NCBI GenBank assembly: GCA_964627045.1
Contig: CAZVIK010000221.1
Location: 1 to 6,314 of the forward strand
Reading direction: 5' to 3'
DNA from: CAZVIK01 sp964627045
Lineage (GTDB): Bacteria; Acidobacteriota; Terriglobia; Bryobacterales; Bryobacteraceae
DNA length: 6,314 nucleotides
The first letter of the stretch is position 1. Each line of letters starts with the position of its first letter. A program made the position numbers and the translations under genes. This document shows, one piece after another, positions 1 to 5,190 of the stretch. The notes under the pieces are model-generated. The model was given only the letters and a program-made list of their open reading frames with translations, was not told the origin of the DNA and ran no database searches.

Positions 1-52
1 GGCCGATCACGGAGAAAAAGACGGCTATGTGGTAGCGGAATCGTTTCAGCAT
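1..52 (-). CDS. Probable Nramp-family divalent metal transporter, N-terminus only
   Basis: Only the first 17 codons are in the window, reading MLKRFRYHIAVFFSVIG. A short basic stretch followed by a hydrophobic segment ending in VIG matches the usual opening of bacterial Nramp (MntH-like) transporters, where the first helix leads into a conserved PG and then the metal-binding DPGN-type region, which would lie outside. Such proteins import Mn2+, Fe2+ or related ions across the inner membrane using the proton gradient. The ATG lies 12 nt after the stop of the MgtE_N/CBS gene on the same strand, so the two are probably co-transcribed. GAGG lies very close upstream and is a mediocre ribosome site. 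The family call rests on few residues and on my recollection that this gene pair recurs; another polytopic transporter is possible. Confidence 0.5.
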   Translation of the reverse strand, partial: MLKRFRYHIAVFFSVIG

Positions 53-64
53 CGCCCTCAGCGC

Positions 65-1306
65 TCATTTCTCTCGCAACACCGATATGACGTCGTCGGC
101 CGTGATGACCCCAGCCAACCGTCCCTCATCGTCCACAACCGGAAGCGTGAGCAGGTTGTACTTGTCGAACAACTCCACCACCTTCTTCTGACGCTCCTCG
201 ACCGGCACGCTGATGAGCGGTTCCGTGCACAGTTCGTTCAGTTCCGTACCCGGCGCCGCCACAAACAGCTTCGCCAGAGGTATCGCACCTAACAGGCGGC
301 CGTCGGCGTCGATCAGGAACAGCGTGTTCAGGAGTTCAAGGAGATCCTCGTTTCCCTTCAGGGCGGCGACGGCGTCGGCCACCGTGGCGTGCTCGTGGAG
401 GGGGATGTACTCGGTGTTCATCAGACCGCCAGCGGTGTCCTCCTCGAATTCGAGCAGTTCCTGGACCTCGGCTTTAGGCTCGGTCTCCATCTCCTCCAGA
501 ATCTCCTCCGAAGTCGCCTCTTCGAGTTCGGCCAACGCGTCGGCGGCTTCGTCGGGGGACATCTCTTCGACGATGTCGGCGGCCTTCTCGGCGTCCAACC
601 CCTCCAGGATGCTCGCCTGCATCTTGGGGTCGACTTCGGAGAGGGCCTCGGCGGCGACCTCGCTGTCGATGGCGCTGATGATGGCTTCGCGGTCCTCTGG
701 GCCGAGTTCCTCGACGATGTCGGCCAGGTCAGCCGGGTGGAGTTTCTCCAACAGGGCGTGGGAGATGTTCAGCCGCAGGCGCCGTTGCGGATCGGACTCG
801 ACGATGTTGCAGAACTCCCAACGGATCGAGTTCGGGGGGATGGGACGCTGCAACCGGCGCACCAGACGCGCGGGGAGAAGCCCTTGCGAAAGACGCCGGA
901 AGATGCTTCGCAGGCCGATATCGACCTCCTGCACCTTGAGCACATCGTGGCCGCCGTCATCGGCCACGGCGAAGGTGACGTCGGTGACGCGCACCACCTT
1001 CCGGCCCGACACGTCGATGATCTGCTGGTCCAGCAGGTCCCGAACCAGGCGAAGCATGTATTCGTCGGCATGGTACGGCGTGAGCTTTTCGTCGCGGAGA
1101 TAAATCCCGTCCAATGAGATGGAGCGGACTTGATCGTGCCGGACGGTGAGCCAGGCCCAGCCGCCGCCCACCAGGTACCGGTCCACCCTGGATGCGTCAA
1201 TGAGAGGAACCAGCGCGGCGTCCTTCACCCGGCCGATCTTACGGCCTCGGACATCGCACACTTTGAGCCCGATCAACTCGGTGAGATAGATCAGGCTTTC
1301 CGGCAT
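65..1306 (-). CDS. PRC-barrel / MgtE_N / CBS-pair cytoplasmic regulator (MgtE-like, no channel)
   Basis: This 413-residue soluble protein resembles the cytoplasmic half of the MgtE Mg2+ channel. Residues about 10-70 and 88-145 look like two PRC-barrel-type beta segments, each opening with a similar phrase (KVCDVRGRKIGRVKD and QIIDVSGRKVVRVTDV). Residues about 185-285 form an acidic alpha-helical MgtE_N superhelix (LHPADLADIVEELGPEDRE). FEEDTAGGLMNTEYIPL at 287-303 is the typical MgtE entry to the CBS pair, about 290-350 and 358-413. The protein ends after the second CBS domain, so the MgtE membrane domain is absent rather than cut off. In MgtE these domains bind Mg2+ and gate the pore. Here they may sense metal or nucleotide and act on the neighbouring transporter, which is inference. 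I chose the ATG at 1306 because AAGGGA lies 9 nt upstream and the domain homology begins there. An in-frame extension to 1681 would overlap the divergent reductase and has no family likeness. Confidence 0.88.
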   Translation of the reverse strand: MPESLIYLTELIGLKVCDVRGRKIGRVKDAALVPLIDASRVDRYLVGGGWAWLTVRHDQVRSISLDGIYLRDEKLTPYHADEYMLRLVRDLLDQQIIDVSGRKVVRVTDVTFAVADDGGHDVLKVQEVDIGLRSIFRRLSQGLLPARLVRRLQRPIPPNSIRWEFCNIVESDPQRRLRLNISHALLEKLHPADLADIVEELGPEDREAIISAIDSEVAAEALSEVDPKMQASILEGLDAEKAADIVEEMSPDEAADALAELEEATSEEILEEMETEPKAEVQELLEFEEDTAGGLMNTEYIPLHEHATVADAVAALKGNEDLLELLNTLFLIDADGRLLGAIPLAKLFVAAPGTELNELCTEPLISVPVEERQKKVVELFDKYNLLTLPVVDDEGRLAGVITADDVISVLREK

Positions 1307-1325
1307 CGAAAACGTTCCCTTCCCT

Positions 1326-1346
1326 CGGGTGTTCGGAGCACACCCG
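1326..1346 (-). promoter_or_regulatory. Leader hairpin next to the ribosome site of the MgtE_N/CBS gene
   Basis: A perfect 7-bp stem (CGGGTGT / ACACCCG) with a 7-nt loop ends 4 nt before the AAGGGA Shine-Dalgarno at 1316-1321 in the mRNA of the MgtE_N/CBS gene. It could modulate translation or be incidental in GC-rich DNA. I see no M-box or yybP-ykoY Mn-riboswitch consensus in this leader. Confidence 0.35.
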
Positions 1347-1408
1347 GGGCGTCTTCGATCAGGCGGCCGGCTGCGGTGCGCTCTACATGACTCTGGACTG
1401 CTAACCCC

Positions 1409-1438
1409 ACTATGACGCATCCCTTCGCGAGATCGCAA
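1409..1438 (-). promoter_or_regulatory. Candidate sigma-70 promoter for the MgtE_N/CBS gene
   Basis: On the minus strand TTGCGA (1433-1438) and CATAGT (1409-1414) are separated by 18 nt, and each matches the consensus in 4 of 6 bases. Transcription would begin near 1402 and give a leader of about 95 nt containing the 1326-1346 hairpin. This is a pattern match only, in the right place between two divergent genes. Confidence 0.28.
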
Positions 1439-1457
1439 GGCATTTTTGCGGCGCATG

Positions 1458-1463
1458 TACAAT
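1458..1463 (+). promoter_or_regulatory. Candidate -10 box for the aldo/keto reductase
   Basis: TACAAT lies 23 nt upstream of the reductase ATG and matches TATAAT in 5 of 6 positions. No good -35 hexamer sits 16-18 nt further upstream. A start near 1470 would leave a short leader that begins at about GGAG (1471-1474), so the box may be fortuitous. Confidence 0.3.
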
Positions 1464-1486
1464 AGGGAACGGAGACCGCACCGGCG

Positions 1487-2446
1487 ATGGAGAAGAAGCG
1501 ACTCGGCAACAGCGATATGTGGATTACGCCCCTTGGCGTCGGGGCCTGGGCGATGGGCGGAGGAGGCTGGCAGTTCGCCTGGGGGCCGCAGGACGACCGG
1601 GAGTCCATCGACGCAATCCATGCCGCCTTGGACGCCGGCATCAACTGGATCGACACCGCCGCGGTTTACGGCCTCGGGCACTCAGAAGAGGTGGTGGCGC
1701 GCGCCCTCGCGGGGCGCTCACAAAGACCCTTCATCTTCACCAAGTGCGAGCGAGTTTGGGACCAGGACGGGAAGATCGGCGGCTCGCTCAAGCGCGAGTC
1801 GGTTCTTCGCGAGGCCGAAGACAGCCTGCGCCGCTTGAAGGTGGACGTGATCGACCTCTACCAGGTCCACTGGCCGCAGCCGGATGAGGAAATCGAAGAG
1901 GGCTGGCAGGCGATGGCCGATTTGCAGCGTCAAGGCAAGGTCCGCTGGATCGGGGTATCCAATTTCAGCCGGGCCCAGATGGAGAGAGCGGCTGCGATCG
2001 CGCCCATCACCTCGCTCCAACCGCCCTATTCCATCGTCTCGCCTGAGATCGAAGCGGCGGAACTTCCCTACTGCCTGGAGCAGGGGATCGGCGTCATCGT
2101 CTACTCCCCCATGAAGTCGGGGTTGCTGAGCGGCACGATGACCCGGGAGCGGATCGCGCAGATGCCCGCCGACGACTTCCGCCCTCGTACGCCGCACTTC
2201 CAGGAGCCGCGGCTCACCCGTAACTTGAAGCTGGTCGAGTTGCTGCGGGAGGTTGGATCCAGGCACGGCGTGTCGCCGGGCGAGGTGGCCATCGCCTGGA
2301 CGCTCCGGCACCCGGCGGTGACGGCGGCGATTGTTGGGCTGCGCTCACGGGCCCAATTCGAAGGGATTCGCGCCGCGGCGGATTTTCGGCTCAGCGAAGA
2401 GGAGATCGACGAGATCGCGCGTTTCGCCTCCACGAACCCGGCCTAG
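1487..2446 (+). CDS. Aldo/keto reductase
   Basis: A 319-residue NADPH-dependent oxidoreductase of the aldo/keto reductase superfamily, with a TIM-barrel fold and cytoplasmic location. The opening with LGNSDMWITPLGVGAWAMGG is the usual first strand. The catalytic tetrad is visible: Asp56 and Tyr61 in WIDTAAVYG, Lys86 in FIFTKCERVW and His128 in LYQVHWPQ. WIGVSNFS (154-161) is the classic central motif, and IVGLRSRAQFEGI (282-294) matches the C-terminal cofactor-binding loop. Length is normal for bacterial AKRs of the YajO/IolS kind. These reduce aldehydes or oxidise sugar alcohols, and the true substrate cannot be read from sequence. GGAG at 1471-1474 is 12 nt from the ATG, rather far but acceptable. 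The gene is divergent from the MgtE_N/CBS gene and convergent with the CorC-type gene, so it is probably monocistronic. Confidence 0.95.
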   Translation: MEKKRLGNSDMWITPLGVGAWAMGGGGWQFAWGPQDDRESIDAIHAALDAGINWIDTAAVYGLGHSEEVVARALAGRSQRPFIFTKCERVWDQDGKIGGSLKRESVLREAEDSLRRLKVDVIDLYQVHWPQPDEEIEEGWQAMADLQRQGKVRWIGVSNFSRAQMERAAAIAPITSLQPPYSIVSPEIEAAELPYCLEQGIGVIVYSPMKSGLLSGTMTRERIAQMPADDFRPRTPHFQEPRLTRNLKLVELLREVGSRHGVSPGEVAIAWTLRHPAVTAAIVGLRSRAQFEGIRAAADFRLSEEEIDEIARFASTNPA

Positions 2447-2450
2447 GCGG

Positions 2451-2462
2451 CGCGGGCCCGCG
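2451..2462. repeat. 12-bp GC palindrome between convergent genes
   Basis: CGCGGGCCCGCG is a perfect palindrome filling most of the 18-nt gap between the stops of the reductase and the CorC-type gene. It has no loop and no T-tract on either strand, so it is not a normal intrinsic terminator. It could still slow polymerase or be chance in GC-rich DNA. Confidence 0.5.
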
Positions 2463-2464
2463 GA

Positions 2465-3790
2465 TTAGGCTTCTTCGCCTTCGCCGGGCGGCGGCGGAAC
2501 GTCGGAGACCAGGATCTTGTCCACGCGGTTGCGGTCCATGTCCACAACCTCGTAGCGTTTTGAGCCAATTTCGAAGTAGTCGCCGGCCACCGGCATGCGC
2601 CCCAGATGGGACACGACGAACCCGGCGAGCGTCGTAAAGATGCCTTCCTCTTCTCCGGGAAGCTCCCGGAGGTCCAGCAATTCCTTGAACTCGAAGACGG
2701 GCGTAGCGCCGTCCACCAGCCACGACCCGTCTTCCCGGCGCGTTGCCCTGTTTTCGGCAGGCTCACCCGGAGAGGGTAGGTCGCCGACGACCGCCTCCAG
2801 GATGTCGTGCATGGTGATGAGGCCCTCGGCCGCACCGTGCTCGTTGACCACCAGCGCGATGTGCGTCCGCGACTGCTTGAACACCTCAAGGACGTTCAGG
2901 GCGCGCATGGTTTCCGGCACGGGCGGAAGCGGACGCAGGCAACTGTTCAGATTCAGCGGGCGGCCGTCGATACACAGCCCGAGCAGATCCTTCACGTGGA
3001 CCCACCCGATCACCTGATCAAGGCTTCCGTCGCCCACCGGAAAGCGCGAGTACGTGTTTTTGCCGATGGTCGCCCAGATCGATTCCGGCGAATCCTGGAT
3101 GTCCAACCAGACGATCTCCATGCGGGGGCGCATCAACTCGGCCGCGCGGCGGTCGCCCAGACCGAATACGCCTTCGATCATCTCCTGCTCGGCCTCTTCG
3201 AACGCACCTGCCTCGGTGCCCTCTTCGATCATCTGTTTGATTTCTTCCTCGGTTACCGGCGGTTCGGAGGCGTGGCGAATTCGAAAGACCCTGAGCACCA
3301 GTTCTGTCGAGCCGCTCAGAAATCTCACCGCGGGGCTGGCTGCCCTGGAAAGAAATCGCATGGGAGGGGCCACTGCCATGGCAAACCGCTCGGGGTTGGA
3401 CAGCGCGATCCGTTTGGGGACCAGTTCCCCCAGGATCAACGACACGTAGCTAATCGAGACAACCACAATCCCTACCGCGATGGACTCACTATAGACAGCC
3501 ACTGCCGGGATGCGGCTAAGCACGGCGGCGAGCTTCCCGGCCAGCGTAATTCCGCCGAAAGCGCCGGCCAGCGTACCGATCAGCGTGATGCCGATCTGGG
3601 CGGTCGACAGAAACTGGTTGGGGTTGTTCGAAAGGTCCAGCGCGATCGGCGCTTTTCGATTGCCCTCGTCGGCGTGCTGGCGGAGCCGAGGCTTACGCGA
3701 TGACGCGATGGCGATTTCCGACAGCGCGAAAACACCATTCGCGAGGATAAGAAGCAGGATGGCAAGGATCTCGACGGTTGTGCTCGACAT
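2465..3790 (-). CDS. CorC/HlyC-type transporter-associated membrane protein (CNNM + CBS pair + CorC domain)
   Basis: With the ATG at 3790 the product has 441 residues, normal for the hemolysin-III-unrelated CorC/HlyC (CNNM, formerly DUF21) family. Residues about 5-27, 60-85 and 103-123 are hydrophobic helices of the CNNM domain, with the signature NNPNQFLSTAQIGITLIGT (55-73) and GELVPKRIALSNPERFA (121-137). Residues about 205-335 hold the CBS pair (ELMRPRMEIVWLD; ITMHDILEAVVGDL), which in relatives bind adenine nucleotides. Residues about 350-432 are the C-terminal CorC_HlyC domain (GSWLVDGATPVFEF). Relatives are implicated in Mg2+/Co2+ efflux or in modulating such transport; the ion here is unknown. 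A GTG at 3805 in the same frame would add MPAGP. I prefer 3790 because MSSTTVEILAILLLILANG is the usual family start, and because the strong Shine-Dalgarno can reach it through a hairpin (see 3788-3834). The ending PPPPGEGEEA is low-complexity. Confidence 0.92.
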   Translation of the reverse strand: MSSTTVEILAILLLILANGVFALSEIAIASSRKPRLRQHADEGNRKAPIALDLSNNPNQFLSTAQIGITLIGTLAGAFGGITLAGKLAAVLSRIPAVAVYSESIAVGIVVVSISYVSLILGELVPKRIALSNPERFAMAVAPPMRFLSRAASPAVRFLSGSTELVLRVFRIRHASEPPVTEEEIKQMIEEGTEAGAFEEAEQEMIEGVFGLGDRRAAELMRPRMEIVWLDIQDSPESIWATIGKNTYSRFPVGDGSLDQVIGWVHVKDLLGLCIDGRPLNLNSCLRPLPPVPETMRALNVLEVFKQSRTHIALVVNEHGAAEGLITMHDILEAVVGDLPSPGEPAENRATRREDGSWLVDGATPVFEFKELLDLRELPGEEEGIFTTLAGFVVSHLGRMPVAGDYFEIGSKRYEVVDMDRNRVDKILVSDVPPPPGEGEEA

Positions 3791-3834
3791 TGGACCGGCT
3801 GGCACCTGGTTCGGCCCCCGGTATGACCTCCTTT
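3788..3834 (-). promoter_or_regulatory. Strong Shine-Dalgarno separated from the CorC-type start by a hairpin
   Basis: On the minus strand AAAGGAGGT (3826-3834), a near-perfect anti-16S match, lies 35 nt before the ATG at 3790 and 20 nt before the alternative GTG at 3805. Both are too far for normal initiation, and no ATG, GTG or TTG lies at the correct spacing. The intervening RNA can fold: ACCGG (3822-3818) pairs with CCGGT (3798-3794), with three more inner G-C pairs possible. Removing this 29-nt hairpin leaves CAT plus CCA, that is 6 nt, between the Shine-Dalgarno and the ATG. This supports the ATG at 3790 and hints at structure-dependent initiation. The pairing was worked out by eye, without energy calculation. 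Confidence 0.5.
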
Positions 3835-3906
3835 ATATCCTACGCGTTTCGAGGCGAACGCGCTTCGCCCGGCGCTCCGTGAGCGGGTAGGGAATCCGAG
3901 TCCGGG

Positions 3907-4248
3907 CTACTCCTTCTTCGATGCCGTGAACGTCCCGCTCGCCATCCCCGCCAAGTCCACCTTGCCTTGCATCGACTTGCCGTCGGCCGCCACTTTGGCC
4001 GTGTAGACGATCTTGGCGCCCTGGACCTCGATCGCCATCTCGACATCGTCTCCCTTCACCGTTCCGGTCAGGCTTGCCTCCCCAAGGGCGCCCGAATAGG
4101 TTCCGGACAGTTTTTCGCCGCTCTGCTTTAGCACGAGAACCGGCTCACCGGAGCCCATGTCGGTCTCCACCTTCCCGTTCCATGTTCCGGTGACATCGGC
4201 TCCCATCAACGAGATCGCGAACGCAGAACCAACGAGCAGAATACGCAT
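3907..4248 (-). CDS. Small exported beta-rich protein of unknown function
   Basis: A 113-residue protein whose first 17 residues (MRILLVGSAFAISLMGA) form a short signal peptide with a plausible cleavage before DVTGTWNG. The mature part alternates polar and hydrophobic residues and repeats a strand-turn pattern: GTWNGKVE, PVLVLKQSGEKLSGTYSG, ASLTGTVKGDDVEMAIE and SMQGKVDLAGMASGTFTA. That pattern suggests a small lipocalin-like or jellyroll beta barrel of about 95 residues. I recall similar GTW...LKQ.G..L.G small exported proteins as common and uncharacterised in Acidobacteriota and relatives. There are no cysteines and no lipobox, so it is probably soluble in the periplasm or secreted. No convincing Shine-Dalgarno precedes the ATG, so initiation may be weak or leaderless. 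The CorC-type gene follows on the same strand after a gap of about 116 nt. Function is unknown. Confidence 0.82.
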   Translation of the reverse strand: MRILLVGSAFAISLMGADVTGTWNGKVETDMGSGEPVLVLKQSGEKLSGTYSGALGEASLTGTVKGDDVEMAIEVQGAKIVYTAKVAADGKSMQGKVDLAGMASGTFTASKKE

Positions 4249-4304
4249 GGGAAAAGGCTACATCCCACCACGGGGTAGATTCAAGGGCCTCCGCCGGCTG
4301 CTGC

Positions 4305-4541
4305 TAGTGTAGTGCGGCAGAAATGATGGGGTTATGTCCGGTTCATAGCAGGCCTTCCTCGTAGGGGCTTGGCGCTGCCAAGCCCAAAGCAGAACGCACT
4401 TGCCATTCCCGCGAGGGCTTGCCGGCGGCAAGCCCCTACGCCGGCGATGTGTCTTTGATGTGATTGTGGACGTTACCAGCGGCGATCAGGAGTCGCGCAA
4501 GCGCCCCGGATAATGGGCACTCTGTGTGACGCACTACACTA
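4305..4541. mobile_element. MITE-like element with IS630/Tc1-type ends
   Basis: The ends form a perfect 13-bp inverted repeat, CTAGTGTAGTGCG at 4304-4316 and CGCACTACACTAG at 4530-4542, with further partial matching inward (about 14 of the first 17 element bases). Read as an IS630/Tc1-type insertion into CTAG, TA is duplicated at 4305-4306 and 4540-4541, and the element proper (4307-4539) is 233 bp with 10-bp perfect ends GTGTAGTGCG. An IS5-like 4-bp CTAG duplication would fit equally well. No transposase-length reading frame lies inside, so this is a non-autonomous element that would be moved by a related transposase elsewhere in the genome. It lies about 57 bp upstream of the small exported protein gene and may affect its promoter. 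Confidence 0.7.
4360..4440. repeat. Pair of REP-like hairpins inside the MITE-like element
   Basis: Two perfect 9-bp hairpins with 3-nt loops lie 29 nt apart. The first is GGGCTTGGC/GCCAAGCCC (4365-4385) and the second is GGGCTTGCC/GGCAAGCCC (4415-4435). The outer flanks are also complementary over 12 bp: CGTAGGGGCTTG at 4360-4371 and CAAGCCCCTACG at 4429-4440. The whole unit can therefore fold either as two small hairpins or as one long stem, as in REP doublets (BIMEs). The loops differ (GCT versus GGC), and one stem base pair is swapped while pairing is kept, which points to selection for structure. Confidence 0.7.
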
Positions 4542-4542
4542 G

Positions 4543-4867
4543 TGTCCATGCGGAGCCGGGGCCGGGGCGGTAGGCGGAGATGGCGGCGCTCACGCGGCGC
4601 CCCCGAAGGCGTGGGACTTGGGAAAACAAAGAAGCCGCGTGCGGCGCCAGCGAAACTGGACGACGTGCCGGGTATCCGGATCCCACAAGCTCCAGCCAAC
4701 ACGTGCTCGATGCGACCCGCGAGCTCGCTCGTTACTCGCACCCGCCGCCCGGACAAGAGAATGAGTTCCAGCCCCGCTTGTGAAGACGGAGCTGATGCGG
4801 CGATGGGGGCGTAATCCAGTCCAGGCAGGGCACAGCTACGTATTGGTTCGGTACCAAGCCGCCTGAC
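4543..4867. other. Gene-poor region with no recognisable intact gene
   Basis: Between the MITE-like element and the first 21-bp repeat there are short open frames on both strands, but none has a family resemblance, a good ribosome site or coding-like composition. The frames starting with MSMRSRGRGG or MAALTRRPRR (plus) are arginine-rich and typical of random GC-rich DNA. The only protein-like signal is the possible transposase-accessory remnant at 4694-4822 on the minus strand. Confidence 0.6.
4694..4822 (-). pseudogene. Possible remnant of an IS66-type accessory protein (TnpA C-terminus)
   Basis: The minus-strand frame here encodes 43 residues, including YAPIAASAPSS, then LELILLSGRRVRVTSE and RIEHVLA. 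It resembles the C-terminal end of the small accessory TnpA protein of IS66-family elements: an (F/Y)xPV-type segment, an alanine/proline linker, a 'lelvLPsGrrvRV' strand pair and a final short helix. No start codon or helix-turn-helix N-terminus is found upstream in frame, and the sequence downstream does not look like the TnpB partner. If real, it is a decayed fragment of an insertion sequence. The match is from memory of the family pattern and is short, so chance is possible. Confidence 0.3.
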
Positions 4868-4888
4868 TTCTCATAACTTTGGTTAACA
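4868..4888 (+). repeat. 21-bp direct repeat, copy 1 (core CATAACTTTGGTTAACA)
   Basis: This 21-mer matches the one at 5343-5363 at 19 of 21 positions, in the same orientation and 475 bp away. It contains the palindrome GTTAAC and an AACTTTGGTT partial inverted repeat. It is AT-rich against a GC-rich background. The two copies bracket the Flp pilin gene. This copy lies beyond the 3' end of the pilin. Confidence 0.7.
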
Positions 4889-4966
4889 GGGCCAAGGGTC
4901 CCGCCGTGGAAAGCCACAATGCGGGCTGGTTCAGGACTTAGGGCGAGGAGGGTTTTGGAGGATCAA

Positions 4967-4992
4967 CGGGAGCGCCTATGCCGGCGCTCCCG
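4967..4992 (-). terminator. Hairpin after the Flp pilin gene, terminator-like but without a T-tract
   Basis: CGGGAGCGCC (4967-4976) and GGCGCTCCCG (4983-4992) form a perfect 10-bp stem with a 6-nt loop, beginning 21 nt past the pilin stop in the pilin direction. Only TT follows the stem on that strand, so it is not a textbook intrinsic terminator. It may still end the transcript or protect its 3' end. Confidence 0.5.
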
Positions 4993-5013
4993 AGGATGGC
5001 TGCGCTTAAAAGC

Positions 5014-5190
5014 CTACGACGCGGACGTGGCGGCCGCGCTCAAACGCGTGGAGGCCTGGGTCCAGATGCTGCTGACCGAGCCGCCGGCGGCGATGAACAG
5101 CGCGGCGGAAGCAAGGGCTACGAAAGCCAGAAGCAGCGTGTACTCGATCAGGTCCTGGCCTTGTTCGTCTCTCAGGAAGTTGCGGATCAT
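5014..5190 (-). CDS. Flp/Fap-type pilin subunit (class III prepilin)
   Basis: A 58-residue prepilin. A short charged leader, MIRNFLRDEQG, precedes the processing site, and the mature part begins QDLIEYTLLLAF. The Flp hallmark is complete: Gly at -1, Glu at +5 and Tyr at +6 (residues 11, 16 and 17), then a single hydrophobic helix (about 18-36) and a short Ser/Ala-rich tail. A TadV-type prepilin peptidase would cleave after Gly11, and the Tad secretion machine would assemble the subunit into thin adhesive pili. GGAGAG at 5200-5205 lies 9 nt before the ATG, a good ribosome site. No other tad or cpa genes are in the window, so it is an orphan here and the machinery must be elsewhere. It is divergent from the GH67 gene and is followed by a 10-bp-stem hairpin. 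Confidence 0.88.
   Translation of the reverse strand: MIRNFLRDEQGQDLIEYTLLLAFVALASAALFIAAGGSVSSIWTQASTRLSAAATSAS

Noticed and set aside
213..1117. Long plus-strand frames (up to about 296 codons) opposite the MgtE_N/CBS gene
   Set aside because: They are antisense shadows with serine/arginine-rich composition and no family signature.
1307..1410. M-box or Mn riboswitch in the leader of the MgtE_N/CBS gene
   Set aside because: The leader is short and lacks the conserved cores of these riboswitches as far as can be judged by eye.
1307..1681. N-terminal extension of the MgtE_N/CBS frame back to 1681
   Set aside because: It overlaps the divergent reductase coding sequence, has no family likeness, and a good ribosome site precedes the internal ATG at 1306.
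2807..3703. 298-codon plus-strand frame opposite the CorC-type gene
   Set aside because: The His/Asp/Arg-rich composition is typical of antisense GC-rich DNA, and the opposite strand encodes a clear CorC/HlyC protein.
3837..3842. TAGGAT as a -10 box for the CorC-type gene
   Set aside because: Transcription would start inside the Shine-Dalgarno, and no -35 box was found.
3853..3869. GGCGAA/TTCGCC hairpin as a terminator between the exported protein and the CorC-type gene
   Set aside because: The stem is only 6 bp with no T-tract on either strand, too weak to call.
4304..5013. CRISPR array or tRNA genes in the repeat-rich region
   Set aside because: The repeats are dispersed pairs and inverted repeats, not regularly spaced units, and no cloverleaf with a TTC-loop and acceptor stem was seen.
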